From: Mycolicibacterium sp. CH28
GTDB taxonomy: Bacteria; Actinomycetota; Actinomycetes; Mycobacteriales; Mycobacteriaceae
Direction of reading: 5' to 3'
NCBI RefSeq assembly: GCF_004745805.1
Contig: NZ_SRLQ01000001.1
Coordinates: 62,001-126,000 of the forward strand
DNA length: 64,000 bases
This document shows positions 8,118 to 20,111 of the stretch, one piece after another (positions within the stretch are counted from its first letter, which is position 1; each line of letters starts with the position of its first letter). A program made the translations under genes and the position numbers. The notes beneath the pieces were generated by a model. It was not told the origin of the DNA. It worked only from the letters and a program-made list of their open reading frames with translations, and made no database searches.

Positions 8118-9215
8118 ATGGCGACAGTCACATTCAGCGGTGTGAACAAGTCCTTCGGGGACGTTCGCATCGTCCACGATCTCAACCTGGAGATGCCCGA
8201 CGGCTCGTTCACCGTGCTGGTAGGTCCGTCCGGGTGCGGCAAGTCCACCTCGCTGCGCATGCTGGCCGGTCTGGAGCCGGTCACCTCCGGCACCGTCCGG
8301 ATCGGCGACAAGGATGTCACCGCACTGGAACCCAAGGACCGCGATATCGCGATGGTGTTCCAGAACTACGCGTTGTACCCCCACCTGACGGTGGAGCAGA
8401 ACATCGCCTTCCCGTTGCGCGCGAAGAGGGTTGCCAAGGCACAGGCGCGCGAGCGCGCCGCGGCGGTCGCCGAGACGCTCGGTCTCACCGGTGCACTGTC
8501 CCGAAAGCCCAAGGATCTCAGCGGTGGTCAGCAGCAGCGCGTCGCGATCGGGCGGGCGATCATCCGCGAGCCCGAGGTGTTCCTGTTCGACGAGCCGTTG
8601 AGCAACCTGGACGCCAAGCTGCGGGTCGAGACCCGCACCGAGCTGCTGCGCATCCAGCGTCGGCTGGGTATCACCTCGCTGTACGTGACCCACGACCAGG
8701 AGGAGGCGATGACCCTCTCGGACCGGATGGTCGTCATGAACGAGGGTCGCGTCGCCCAGCAGGGTGCTCCGCTGGAGGTCTACAACAAGCCGGCCAGCAC
8801 CTTCGTCGCGGGATTCGTCGGCAGTCCGAAGATGAACCTGGTGCCCGGGGTGATCACCGACGAGGTGTTCCGCTCCGCCGACGGCCTGGTGCTTCCCGTT
8901 GGTCGCGTCGTGGCACGGCGATCCGATCCGGTCATCATCGGATTCCGCCCGGAGCATCTGATGCTGACCCGGGCCGACTCTGACGCTCCGCTCGGCTCGA
9001 CCGGCCGCGTCGCCCTCATCGAGCACCTAGGACCCCGCGCGATCTTCGCCGTCGAGGCGCCCGGCTGCACCCTTGTCAGCGTGCTCGACATCGCCCAGCT
9101 GGGCGACCTCGCCGAAGGCGACCCGGTGGCGATGTCGATCCGGCACGGCGGCGTGCATGTCTTCGACCCGGTCACCGGCGCCCGGATCGAGTCGTCAGGA
9201 GGCGGCCACCGATGA
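8118..9215 (+). CDS. Sugar ABC transporter ATPase (MalK/UgpC type)
   Basis: A 365-residue ATPase. Walker A G-P-S-G-C-G-K-S-T is at residues 36-44, the Q-loop reads V-F-Q-N-Y-A-L-Y-P-H, the signature L-S-G-G-Q-Q-Q-R starts at residue 134, Walker B ends in D158-E159, and the H-loop is T-H-D-Q-E-E-A-M. The extra C-terminal region of about 125 residues contains G-F-R-P-E-H, typical of the OB-type regulatory domain in MalK-like proteins. It completes the CUT1 importer (lipoprotein, two permeases, ATPase). Some actinobacteria share one such ATPase among importers; here it has a dedicated copy. Confidence 0.95.
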   Translation: MATVTFSGVNKSFGDVRIVHDLNLEMPDGSFTVLVGPSGCGKSTSLRMLAGLEPVTSGTVRIGDKDVTALEPKDRDIAMVFQNYALYPHLTVEQNIAFPLRAKRVAKAQARERAAAVAETLGLTGALSRKPKDLSGGQQQRVAIGRAIIREPEVFLFDEPLSNLDAKLRVETRTELLRIQRRLGITSLYVTHDQEEAMTLSDRMVVMNEGRVAQQGAPLEVYNKPASTFVAGFVGSPKMNLVPGVITDEVFRSADGLVLPVGRVVARRSDPVIIGFRPEHLMLTRADSDAPLGSTGRVALIEHLGPRAIFAVEAPGCTLVSVLDIAQLGDLAEGDPVAMSIRHGGVHVFDPVTGARIESSGGGHR

Positions 9216-9955
9216 CAACAGCGGTCGAGCTGCTCGACGTTGCCCTGCAGGCCGCGCGCTGCGGCGCCGACGTGCTGTTGGCAGGTGCCCGAGGTGATCT
9301 CGAGGTCACCACCAAGGGGGAGGAGGGCAACCTGGTGACCAATGTCGACATCGCCGCCGAGCGGGCGGTACGTGCGGTCATCGAGGCCCGCCGGCCCGCC
9401 GACGAGATCACCGGCGAGGAACTGCCGCCGGCGGGCCGGGAGCAGAGCGCACCGGTGCGATGGTCGATTGATCCGCTCGACGGGACCACCAACTTCACCA
9501 GGGGAATCCCGTACTACGCGACGTGTGTGGGGGCCGCCGACGCCGACGGGCGCTGGCTGGCCGGCGCCGTCGTGGCACCGGTCCTGGCCAAGACCTATTT
9601 CGCGCACCGCGACGGCGGAGCCTGGCTCGCCGACTCCCGCGGGATCCGTCGGCTCACCGGACCTGCCGATGGGCGGGGAGCGCGGTTGCTCGGGATGGGC
9701 TACTCGTATTCGGCGGAGGTGCGCAGCGAACAGTTCGTGGCGACCGCCGAGCACATGCGTGCCTACACCGACGCCCGGATCTTCGGGTCAGCGGCGCTGG
9801 CGATCTGCGCCGTCGCCGAGGGCGCCATCGACGGATTCGTCGAAACCGATCTGGGCGAACATGATTGGGCCGCGGCGGCCGTCATCGCCGAAGAGGCCGG
9901 GCTGCGGGTCAGCCGGCCGGGACCGGGGTCCTCGGCGCTGACCGTGGAGCGCTGA
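9212..9955 (+). CDS. Inositol monophosphatase-family phosphatase
   Basis: A 247-residue member of the Li+-sensitive phosphatase superfamily. Metal-binding motifs are G-E-E near residue 69, I-D-P-L-D-G-T-T-N-F near residues 88-97, and the late E-H-D-W-A-A-A-A motif. It starts within the 4-base overlap with the ABC ATPase, so it belongs to the same operon. Family members remove phosphate from inositol phosphates, histidinol phosphate, PAPS or sugar phosphates. In this operon it could dephosphorylate a pathway intermediate or a toxic phosphorylated side product of the kinase; that is a guess from context. Confidence 0.88.
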   Translation: MTTAVELLDVALQAARCGADVLLAGARGDLEVTTKGEEGNLVTNVDIAAERAVRAVIEARRPADEITGEELPPAGREQSAPVRWSIDPLDGTTNFTRGIPYYATCVGAADADGRWLAGAVVAPVLAKTYFAHRDGGAWLADSRGIRRLTGPADGRGARLLGMGYSYSAEVRSEQFVATAEHMRAYTDARIFGSAALAICAVAEGAIDGFVETDLGEHDWAAAAVIAEEAGLRVSRPGPGSSALTVER

Positions 9956-9956
9956 C

Positions 9957-11159
9957 CTACAGGCCCAGCGCGGCGTAGGTACGGCGGACGAACTTGGGCT
10001 GTACCGACTGCAGCTTGGCCATCGAGGTGTTGCCGGCCACCGCCGCGGCGGGCGCGGTCAGGTTCGGGTAGTTCTGGATCAGATAGATCAAGATCAGGTC
10101 GTTGGCCGGGTCGGCCTGCCACCACGTGCCGTAGGCGCCTGGCCAGCTGAAGGTGCCCAGCCCGCCGGGGCCGTACAACTGCGCCGACTTGGCCGGGTCG
10201 GTGACCACCGACAGGTTCAGGCCGAACCCGCGGCCCACCCAGAACGGCATCCCCAGGAACGGGTAGTTCTTCTGCTCAGCGGTCAGCCGGTCGGTGCGCA
10301 TCGCCTGCACCGACTCCGCGGAGAGCACCCGCCCCCCGTCGACCTCGCCGCCGCTCAGCAGCATCCGGGCGAAGCGCAGGTAGTCGTCGACGGTCGTCAC
10401 CAGGCTCGCGCCGCCCTGACAGAACCGCGGCTCGGTCACCGGGATCGGGCCCATCGCGTCATGGTGCAGCCCGGTCTCCTGGTCCAGGCGGTACATCGTG
10501 GCCGCCCGGGCCCGCTTGGTCGGCGAGATGAAGAAACCGGTGTCGGTCATGCCCAGCGGATCGAAGATCCGTTCGGAGAGCACGGTGTGCAGCGGCTTGC
10601 CCGCGATGCGCGACACAGCGATGCCGAGCACATCGGTGGCGTGGCTGTAGGTGAGCCGGTCCCCGGGCTGATGGACCAGCGGCAGCTGGGCGATCTCGGC
10701 AAGCCAGTGGTCCTGGTCCTGGCGCAGCGACACCTTGCCGTAAGCCCGGCTCAGCGGGCCCTGTACCGAGAACATGTAGGCCAGCCCACTGCGGTGGGTC
10801 ATCAGGTCGTCGATCGTGATGGGCCGTCGCGCCGGCTCGGTGCGGTCCAGCGGCCCGGCCGGATCCAGCAGCACCTGCATATCGGCCAGCTCGGGCAGCC
10901 ACCGGCTGACCGGATCCGACAGTGTGAGCTTGCCCTCTTCGGCGAGCGACAGCGCCGCCGCCACGGTCACCGGCTTGGTCATCGAGGCGATCCGGAAGAT
11001 GGTGTCCCGCTGCATCGGCAGGCCGGCCTCGACGTCGCGATAGCCGATCTCGTTGACCTGCAGCACTTTTCCGTGCTGCCAGGCCAGCGTAACCGCGCCG
11101 GCCAGCAGTCCGGAATCCACTGCCTGAACGACAGAGCTGCGGTTGTCTCCGAGATTCAC
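9957..11159 (-). CDS. Serine beta-lactamase-like hydrolase/esterase
   Basis: A 400-residue protein of the class-C beta-lactamase/DD-peptidase fold. The catalytic S-M-T-K is near residues 59-62 and the Y-S-H variant of the Y-x-N motif is near residue 170. In mycobacteria such proteins are mostly esterases or uncharacterised hydrolases. No signal peptide is visible, so it is probably cytoplasmic. The start is a GTG at 11159. It converges tail-to-tail with the phosphatase gene with a one-base gap; a short GCGCTG/CAGCGC inverted repeat spans both stops. It is divergent from pyrR. Confidence 0.88.
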   Translation of the reverse strand: MNLGDNRSSVVQAVDSGLLAGAVTLAWQHGKVLQVNEIGYRDVEAGLPMQRDTIFRIASMTKPVTVAAALSLAEEGKLTLSDPVSRWLPELADMQVLLDPAGPLDRTEPARRPITIDDLMTHRSGLAYMFSVQGPLSRAYGKVSLRQDQDHWLAEIAQLPLVHQPGDRLTYSHATDVLGIAVSRIAGKPLHTVLSERIFDPLGMTDTGFFISPTKRARAATMYRLDQETGLHHDAMGPIPVTEPRFCQGGASLVTTVDDYLRFARMLLSGGEVDGGRVLSAESVQAMRTDRLTAEQKNYPFLGMPFWVGRGFGLNLSVVTDPAKSAQLYGPGGLGTFSWPGAYGTWWQADPANDLILIYLIQNYPNLTAPAAAVAGNTSMAKLQSVQPKFVRRTYAALGL

Positions 11160-11230
11160 CGGGTCGAGTCTACCCAGCCGCCGGCGCGGTGATCGAGCCG
11201 AAGCAGTGCTAAACTGCCCGACAGTTCGAC

Positions 11231-11268
11231 ATCCTTTAACGATCCGTCCAGAGAGGCGGAGAAGGAGG
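11231..11268 (+). promoter_or_regulatory. PyrR-binding RNA hairpin sequestering the pyrR Shine-Dalgarno
   Basis: The leader contains TCCAGAGAGGC at 11247-11257, matching the conserved loop of PyrR-binding anti-antiterminator hairpins. A short upper stem TCCG (11243-11246) pairs with CGGA (11257-11260). A lower stem TCCTT (11232-11236) pairs with AAGGA (11262-11266), with an asymmetric internal bulge between them, as in the classical PyrR site. AAGGA is the 5' part of the pyrR Shine-Dalgarno AAGGAGG (11262-11268). PyrR bound with UMP should stabilise the fold and block translation. This fits the PyrR-dependent translational repression known for M. smegmatis. No terminator follows the hairpin. 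Confidence 0.85.
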
Positions 11269-11280
11269 TCCGGTCAGCTC

Positions 11281-11847
11281 GTGGGCTCCACCGACCGTGA
11301 ATTGATGTCCGGTGCGGACGTCGGTAGAACCGTTTCCCGCATCGCCCACCAGATCATCGAAAAGACCGCTCTGGACGCGCCTGACGCTCCCCGCGTGATC
11401 CTGCTCGGCATCCCGACCAGGGGTGTCACCCTGGCCAACCGGCTGGCCGAGAAAATCACCGAGTTCTCCGGTGTCAGCGTCGAGTGTGGCGGCCTGGACA
11501 TCACGCTGTACCGCGACGACCTGGACTTCAAGCCGCCGCGCGCGCTGGAGAAGACGTCGATCCCCACCGGCGGAATCGACGGTGCCCTGGTGATCCTGGT
11601 CGACGACGTCCTGTACACCGGGAGATCGGTCCGCTCGGCACTGGACGCTCTGCGCGACATCGGCCGGCCGAAGGTGGTGCAGCTGGCGGTGCTCGTCGAC
11701 CGCGGCCACCGTGAGCTGCCGCTGCGGGCGGACTACGTCGGCAAGAACGTGCCCACGTCGCGCAGCGAGAACGTCAAGGTCCGGCTGGTGGAGGATGACG
11801 GCGTCGAGGGCATTTGGATTGCGCCCCAGGGAGGACCTGCGCGATGA
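11281..11847 (+). CDS. pyrR: Bifunctional pyr operon regulator PyrR
   Basis: About 188 residues. PyrR binds pyr leader RNA in response to UMP and has weak uracil phosphoribosyltransferase activity. The type-I PRTase PRPP loop reads [17 protein letters not shown] near residues 102-118, and the dimer/RNA region [11 protein letters not shown] is present. GTG 11281 is chosen because AAGGAGG ends 12 bases upstream and the start agrees with mycobacterial PyrR, whose N-terminus carries R-E-L-M-S-x-A-D-V-G-R-T. It is the first gene of the pyrimidine operon and overlaps pyrB by ATGA. Confidence 0.96.
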   Translation: MGSTDRELMSGADVGRTVSRIAHQIIEKTALDAPDAPRVILLGIPTRGVTLANRLAEKITEFSGVSVECGGLDITLYRDDLDFKPPRALEKTSIPTGGIDGALVILVDDVLYTGRSVRSALDALRDIGRPKVVQLAVLVDRGHRELPLRADYVGKNVPTSRSENVKVRLVEDDGVEGIWIAPQGGPAR

Positions 11848-12797
11848 CGATCAGACATCTGCTGTCGGCGGGCGACCTGACCCGCGACCAGGCCACCGCG
11901 ATCCTCGACGACGCCGACCGGTTCCGCCAGGCGCTGCTGGGCCGCGAGGTCAAGAAGCTGCCCACCCTGCGCGGGCGCACCATCATCACGATGTTCTACG
12001 AGAACTCCACCCGCACCCGGGTGTCCTTCGAGGTGGCCGGCAAGTGGATGAGCGCCGACGTCATCAACGTCAGCGCCTCGGGATCCTCGGTGGCCAAGGG
12101 CGAATCGCTGCGCGACACCGCGCTGACCCTGCGGGCCGCCGGCGCCGACGCCCTGATCATCCGCCATCCCGCCTCCGGCGCCGCTCAGCAACTGGCGGAG
12201 TGGACGCTGGAGGCCGACGGTAGTGGACCATGCGTCATCAACGCCGGCGACGGGACCCACGAGCACCCGACCCAGGCGCTGCTGGATGCGTTGACGCTGC
12301 GCCAGCGCCTCGGCGACATCGAGGGCCGTCGGGTCGTCATCGTCGGCGATATCCTGCACAGCCGAGTGGCACGCTCCAACGTGACGCTGCTGTCCACCCT
12401 GGGCGCCGAGGTGGTGCTGGTCGCCCCGCCGACGCTGCTGCCGGTGGGGGTCTCCGAGTGGCCGGTCACCGTGGCCCACGATCTCGACGCCGAACTGCCC
12501 GCCGCCGACGCGGTGCTGATGCTGCGGGTGCAGGCCGAGCGGATGAACGGCGGGTTTTTCCCCTCGGAGCGGGAGTACTCCATCCGCTACGGGCTGTCCG
12601 ACCGCAGGCAGGCGCTGCTGCCCGGGCACGCCGTGGTGCTGCACCCCGGCCCGATGCTGCGCGGCATGGAGATCTCCTTTGCCGCCGCTGACTCATCGCA
12701 ATCGGCTGTGCTGCAACAGGTTTCCAACGGTGTGCATGTCCGGATGGCGGTGTTGTTCCATCTGCTGGTGGGTACGGATGAGGCGGTGTCGGTATGA
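11844..12797 (+). CDS. pyrB: Aspartate carbamoyltransferase catalytic chain
   Basis: A 317-residue ATCase, which condenses carbamoyl phosphate with aspartate. The carbamoyl-phosphate loop F-Y-E-N-S-T-R-T-R is at residues 51-59. H-P-x-Q-A-L-L-D, here H-P-T-Q-A-L-L-D, and the late H-P-G-P-M-L-R-G are present. ATG 11844 overlaps the pyrR stop. No pyrI regulatory chain is seen nearby, as expected for actinobacteria, where ATCase pairs with or channels to dihydroorotase. Confidence 0.97.
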   Translation: MTIRHLLSAGDLTRDQATAILDDADRFRQALLGREVKKLPTLRGRTIITMFYENSTRTRVSFEVAGKWMSADVINVSASGSSVAKGESLRDTALTLRAAGADALIIRHPASGAAQQLAEWTLEADGSGPCVINAGDGTHEHPTQALLDALTLRQRLGDIEGRRVVIVGDILHSRVARSNVTLLSTLGAEVVLVAPPTLLPVGVSEWPVTVAHDLDAELPAADAVLMLRVQAERMNGGFFPSEREYSIRYGLSDRRQALLPGHAVVLHPGPMLRGMEISFAAADSSQSAVLQQVSNGVHVRMAVLFHLLVGTDEAVSV

Positions 12798-14125
12798 CAG
12801 ATTCAAATCCCGGGTCGCTTCGCTCCTGCCCGCCGATCCTGATTCGCGGTGTGCGCCTTTACGGCGAGGGCGATCAGGTCGACGTGTTGGTGGCCGACGG
12901 CCAGATCGCAGAGATCGGCCCGAAGCTGACGGTTGCCGACGATGTCGATGTGATCGAGGCCGCCGGGCAGGTGTTGCTGCCCGGTTTCGTCGACCTGCAC
13001 ACCCATCTGCGTGAACCCGGCCGCGAATACGCTGAGGACATCGAAACCGGTTCGGCGGCAGCGGCATTGGGCGGATTCACCGCGGTCTTCGCGATGGCCA
13101 ACACCGATCCGGTGGCCGACAGCCCGGTAGTGACCGACCACGTCTGGCGACGCGGTCAGCAAGTCGGCCTTGTCGACGTGCACCCGGTCGGCGCCGTCAC
13201 GGTCGGCCTGGAAGGCAAGCAGCTCACCGAGATGGGGCTGATGGCCGGCGGCCTGGCTCAGGTGAAGATGTTCTCTGACGACGGCACCTGCGTGCACGAT
13301 CCGCTGGTGATGCGCCGCGCGCTGGAGTACGCCAGCGGGCTGGGCGTGCTGATCGCCCAGCACGCCGAGGAGCCGCGGCTGACCGTCGGAGCCGTCGCCC
13401 ACGAGGGACCCAACGCCGCCAAGCTCGGGTTGGCCGGCTGGCCGCGCTCGGCCGAGGAATCCATCGTCGCCCGCGACGCGATCCTGGCCCGCGACGCCGG
13501 GGCGCGGGTGCACATCTGCCATGCATCCACCGCCGGAACCGTCGAGCTCATCAAATGGGCTAAGCAGCAGGGTATTTCGATCACCGCCGAGGTTACGCCG
13601 CACCACCTGATGCTCGATGACAGCAGGCTGGCCACCTATGACGGGGTGAACCGGGTCAACCCGCCGCTGCGGGAGGCCGCCGACGCCGTGGCGCTGCGCC
13701 AGGCGCTGGCCGACGGGGTGCTCGACTGTGTGGCCACCGACCACGCGCCGCACGCCGAGCACGAGAAGTGCTGCGAGTTCTCCGTTGCCCGCCCCGGCAT
13801 GCTCGGCCTGCAGACCGCGCTGTCGGTCGTGGTCGAGACGATGGTGAATTCCGGCTTGCTGGACTGGCGCGGGGTGGCCCGGGTGATGAGCGAGAACCCG
13901 GCCCGCATCGTCGGCCTCGACGACCAGGGCCGCCCGCTGGAGGTGGGGGAGCCGGCCAACCTCGTGGTTGTCGACCCCGACGCGACCTGGACCGTCGAGG
14001 GCACCGAGCTGGCCAGCCGCTCGGCCAACACCCCCTTCGCGTCGATGACGTTGCCAGCGACGGTCACCGCGACGCTGCTGCGCGGCACGGTGACGGCGCG
14101 GGACGGAAAGAGCCCGGCATCATGA
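12794..14125 (+). CDS. pyrC: Dihydroorotase
   Basis: A 443-residue amidohydrolase that cyclises carbamoyl aspartate. Metal motif [10 protein letters not shown] follows L-L-P-G-F-V near residues 58-72; later histidines are in H-I-C-H-A-S and E-V-T-P-H-H; the active-site aspartate is in [10 protein letters not shown]. Compared with M. tuberculosis PyrC as I remember it (starting close to L-I-R-G-V-R), this protein has about 13 extra N-terminal residues containing S-L-R-S-C-P-P, encoded by the 23-bp repeat. ATG 12794 overlaps the pyrB stop, so the extension looks genuinely translated. It overlaps a tiny ORF at its own stop. Confidence 0.96.
   Translation: MTDSNPGSLRSCPPILIRGVRLYGEGDQVDVLVADGQIAEIGPKLTVADDVDVIEAAGQVLLPGFVDLHTHLREPGREYAEDIETGSAAAALGGFTAVFAMANTDPVADSPVVTDHVWRRGQQVGLVDVHPVGAVTVGLEGKQLTEMGLMAGGLAQVKMFSDDGTCVHDPLVMRRALEYASGLGVLIAQHAEEPRLTVGAVAHEGPNAAKLGLAGWPRSAEESIVARDAILARDAGARVHICHASTAGTVELIKWAKQQGISITAEVTPHHLMLDDSRLATYDGVNRVNPPLREAADAVALRQALADGVLDCVATDHAPHAEHEKCCEFSVARPGMLGLQTALSVVVETMVNSGLLDWRGVARVMSENPARIVGLDDQGRPLEVGEPANLVVVDPDATWTVEGTELASRSANTPFASMTLPATVTATLLRGTVTARDGKSPAS
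12814..12836 (+). repeat. 23-bp in-frame repeat (copy 1, in pyrC)
   Basis: GTCGCTTCGCTCCTGCCCGC followed by CGA, identical over 23 bp to the copy at 19261-19283 in pyrF and in the same codon phase, giving S-L-R-S-C-P-P. It lies 20 bases after the pyrC start codon. A diverged copy lies at 28265-28287 on the minus strand. Confidence 0.8.
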
Positions 14126-14199
14126 CCGAGATCGACGAAATGGCGTGCCCCATGCGCAGTTTCGCGCCCGGTTGTCGGTTTGGGTGGGAGGCGGCATGA
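14122..14199 (+). CDS. Possible 25-residue coupling peptide between pyrC and the membrane gene
   Basis: An ATG at 14122 overlaps the pyrC TGA (ATGA) and the frame ends at a TGA that overlaps the ATG of the next gene at 14196 (ATGA again). It encodes 25 residues with two cysteines (M-A-C-P-M-R and P-G-C-R-F). I recognise no family. The double overlap suggests that ribosomes are handed on through it, keeping the operon continuously translated. Whether the peptide itself does anything is unknown. Confidence 0.4.
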   Translation: MTEIDEMACPMRSFAPGCRFGWEAA

Positions 14200-14723
14200 A
14201 CACCGGCACGGCGGTCGGGTCGTTCGTCTTCGCCTTCGTGATCGTCGTGATCATCGGCCTGGTGATCCACCGGATACTGGGTGGCTGGAAGCACCGGGCG
14301 CAGCGGCAGGTCGAGCTGATCGGCGAGATGCCGCCGATGCCCGACCTACTCAGCTCGGCGACCGTCGCCCCCACCAGGGGCCTCTACGTGGGCAGCACCC
14401 TGGCACCGAACTGGCTGGACCGCGTCGCGGTCGGTGATCTGGGCTTCCGGTCCAAGGCGGTTCTCACCCGCTACCCCGAGGGCATCCTGCTCGAGCGGTC
14501 CGGCGCGACGCCGATTTGGATCCCGCAGGACGCGATCACCGCTATCCGTACCGAGCGCGCAATGGCGGGCAAGGTCATCCCGGGTGGCCGGGCCAGGTCC
14601 GAGTCGCCGGCGGGGATTCTGGCGATTCGGTGGCGGCTGCCGTCGGGCACCGAGATCGATACGGGCTTTCGTGGCGACGACCGCCGCGACTACGCCCGCT
14701 GGACAACAGGAGAAGCAGCGTGA
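14196..14723 (+). CDS. Membrane-anchored conserved protein of the pyr operon
   Basis: About 175 residues, with one N-terminal membrane helix (residues 7-29) and a soluble domain containing [12 protein letters not shown] and a final R-D-Y-A-R-W. It matches the position and type of the M. tuberculosis gene between pyrC and carA (Rv1382), whose function is not known. ATG 14196 is preferred over 14145 because GGGAGG precedes it and the longer form would extend into the pyrC-proximal region. It overlaps carA by GTGA. Its conserved place suggests a link to carbamoyl-phosphate or pyrimidine metabolism, but nothing in the sequence proves that. Confidence 0.85.
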   Translation: MNTGTAVGSFVFAFVIVVIIGLVIHRILGGWKHRAQRQVELIGEMPPMPDLLSSATVAPTRGLYVGSTLAPNWLDRVAVGDLGFRSKAVLTRYPEGILLERSGATPIWIPQDAITAIRTERAMAGKVIPGGRARSESPAGILAIRWRLPSGTEIDTGFRGDDRRDYARWTTGEAA

Positions 14724-15841
14724 CGGGCAGTGCACACCTAGTACTGGAGGATGGCCGGGTTTACACCGGCGTCGAGTTCGGTGCGGTCGGGGAGACGCTG
14801 GGCGAGGCGGTGTTCTCCACCGGCATGTCCGGCTACCAGGAGACGTTGACCGACCCCAGCTACCACCGCCAGATCGTGGTGGCCACCGCCCCGCAGATCG
14901 GTAACACCGGGTGGAACCACGAGGACGCCGAGAGCCGCGGCGACCAGATATGGGTGGCCGGGTATGCCGTCCGCGACCCGTCCCCGCGTGCGTCGAACTG
15001 GCGGGCCACCGGAACGCTGGACGACGAGCTGAAACGGCAGAACATCGTCGGGATCGCCGGTATCGACACCCGCGCGGTGGTGCGGCACCTGCGCAGTCGC
15101 GGGTCGATGAAGGCTGGTGTGTTCTCCGGGCCCGCGCTGGCCGATACCGAGGAGATGCTGCGCCGGGTGCGCAGCCAGCCCCCCATGCTCGGCGCCGATC
15201 TCGCCGGGCAGGTCAGCGCACCGCAGACCTACATCGTTGAACCCGAAGGGCCACAACGGTTCACCGTGGTCGCACTTGACCTCGGCATCAAGACCAACAC
15301 CCCGCGCAACTTCGCCCTGCGCGGAATCAAGACCCACGTGCTGCCGTCGAATGCGACCTTCGAGCAGATCGCCGACCTCAAGCCAGACGGGGTGTTCCTG
15401 TCCAACGGACCCGGGGACCCGGCCACCGCCGACCACGTCGTCGCCGTGACCCGTGCGGTCCTCGGAGCCGATATCCCGTTGTTCGGGATTTGTTTCGGCA
15501 ATCAGATCCTGGGCCGGGCGCTCGGGCGGTCCACCTACAAGATGCCGTTCGGCCACCGCGGCATCAACGTGCCGGTCATCGACCACGCCACCGGGGCGGT
15601 GGCGATCACCGCGCAGAACCACGGTTTCGCGCTCGAGGGGGAGGCCGGCGAGCACTTCGACACCGACTTCGGCCAGGCGGTGGTCAGCCACACCTGCGCC
15701 AACGACGGGGTCGTCGAGGGCATCAAACTGGTCAGCGGACGGGCCTTCTCGGTTCAGTACCACCCCGAGGCCGCGGCTGGGCCGCACGACGCCAACTACC
15801 TTTTCGACCAGTTCGTCGACCTGATGGACGGGAACAAGTGA
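14720..15841 (+). CDS. carA: Carbamoyl-phosphate synthase small chain
   Basis: A 373-residue glutaminase subunit. The N-terminal CPSase domain has T-G-M-S-G-Y-Q-E and the loop G-I-A-G-I-D-T-R. The class-I amidotransferase domain follows, with S-N-G-P-G-D-P near residue 231, catalytic Cys258 in F-G-I-C-F-G-N-Q, and the His/Glu motif Y-H-P-E-A near the C-terminus. GTG 14720 overlaps the stop of the membrane gene. Ammonia released here passes to CarB to form carbamoyl phosphate for pyrimidines and arginine. Confidence 0.97.
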   Translation: MTGSAHLVLEDGRVYTGVEFGAVGETLGEAVFSTGMSGYQETLTDPSYHRQIVVATAPQIGNTGWNHEDAESRGDQIWVAGYAVRDPSPRASNWRATGTLDDELKRQNIVGIAGIDTRAVVRHLRSRGSMKAGVFSGPALADTEEMLRRVRSQPPMLGADLAGQVSAPQTYIVEPEGPQRFTVVALDLGIKTNTPRNFALRGIKTHVLPSNATFEQIADLKPDGVFLSNGPGDPATADHVVAVTRAVLGADIPLFGICFGNQILGRALGRSTYKMPFGHRGINVPVIDHATGAVAITAQNHGFALEGEAGEHFDTDFGQAVVSHTCANDGVVEGIKLVSGRAFSVQYHPEAAAGPHDANYLFDQFVDLMDGNK

Positions 15842-15900
15842 CCGCGCCTGCCCACGCCGCCACTTCCGCAACATTCGCGCACGCTCGCGAGGAGAAATAG
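15838..15900 (+). CDS. Possible 20-residue coupling peptide between carA and carB
   Basis: A GTG at 15838 overlaps the carA TGA (GTGA). The frame encodes 20 residues, rich in Ala and His, and ends in a TAG that directly abuts the carB ATG at 15901. The carB Shine-Dalgarno GAGGAG lies inside it. No family is recognised. The arrangement fills the only gap between carA and carB and suggests re-initiation rather than a functional protein. Confidence 0.35.
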   Translation: MTAPAHAATSATFAHAREEK

Positions 15901-19234
<3,334 letters not shown>

Positions 19235-19242
<8 letters not shown>

Positions 19243-20098
19243 GCCTGTGTCGACCCCCGAGTCGCTTCGCTCCTGCCCGCCGAGTTTCGGCAGCAGGCTT
19301 GCGGTCGCGATCGCCGCCCGCGGGCCCCTGTGCGTGGGCATCGACCCGCACCCGGAACTGTTGCGGGCCTGGGACCTGCCCACCACCGTCGACGGCCTGG
19401 CCCGGTTCTGCGAGATCTGCGTGCAGGCCTACGCCGGCTTCGCCGTCGTCAAGCCGCAGGTGGCGTTCTTCGAGGCTTATGGCTCGGCGGGTTTCGCGGT
19501 GCTGGAGCGTACGACCGCCGCACTGCGGGAGGCCGGGGTGCTGGTGCTCGCCGACGCCAAGCGCGGCGATATCGGCTCCACGATGGCCGCCTACGCGCAG
19601 GCCTGGGCCGGTGACGGCCCGCTGGCCGCCGACGCCGTAACCGCGTCGCCGTATCTCGGATTCGGTTCGCTGCAGCCGCTTTTGGATCTGGCCGCCGCCA
19701 ACGGGCGTGGGGTGTTCGTGCTGGCCGCGACGTCCAACCCGGAGGGTGCCTCGGTGCAGCGGGCGCTGGCCGGGGGCCGCACCGTCGCGCAATCCGTCGT
19801 CGACGCCGCTGCCGCGGTCAACCGGGCGGTCTATCCGCAACCGGGCTCGGTTGGTGTGGTGGTTGGCGCAACGTTGGACCAGGTGCCGGATCTGAGTGAG
19901 CTAGGCGGGCCGGTGCTAGTGCCCGGTGTCGGCGCCCAGGGTGGGCGACCGGAGGCCCTCGGCGGTCTCGGCGGGGCCCGGCCCGGTCAGCTGCTTCCCG
20001 CGGTGTCCCGCGAAATACTGCGCGCCGGACCAGATTTCGCCTCGGTCCGGCGCGCAGGGGAGAAGATGCGTGACGAGGTCGCCTACCTCGCGAGGTAG
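19235..20098 (+). CDS. pyrF: Orotidine 5'-phosphate decarboxylase
   Basis: A 287-residue OMP decarboxylase of the type-2 (mycobacterial/myxococcal) kind. Visible motifs are [11 protein letters not shown], the catalytic segment [13 protein letters not shown], and [11 protein letters not shown] near the phosphate site. Relative to M. tuberculosis PyrF as I remember it (M-T-G-F-G-L-R-L), the N-terminus is longer by about 15 residues and contains S-L-R-S-C-P-P from the 23-bp repeat. It ends the operon. The stop codon is part of a perfect 26-bp palindrome. pyrD and pyrE are not in the window. Confidence 0.97.
19261..19283 (+). repeat. 23-bp in-frame repeat (copy 2, in pyrF)
   Basis: Identical over 23 bp to 12814-12836 in pyrC and in the same codon phase (S-L-R-S-C-P-P). 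It starts 26 bases after the pyrF start codon, inside the N-terminal extension. Confidence 0.8.
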
Positions 20099-20103
20099 GC
20101 GAC
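20078..20103. terminator. Perfect 26-bp palindrome between pyrF and ctaD
   Basis: The two 13-base arms (20078-20090 and 20091-20103) are exact reverse complements. The pyrF TAG (20096-20098) lies in the second arm, so the last codons of pyrF are part of the hairpin. The ctaD stop lies 9 bases beyond. Symmetry suits a bidirectional terminator for convergent operons. There is no T tract. Confidence 0.7.
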
Positions 20104-20111
20104 CCGGCCCG

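Noticed and set aside
7155..9026. A 623-codon minus-strand open frame across the ABC transporter genes
   Set aside because: Shadow of the permease and ATPase genes; biased composition rich in D, H, Q and R with no recognisable domain.
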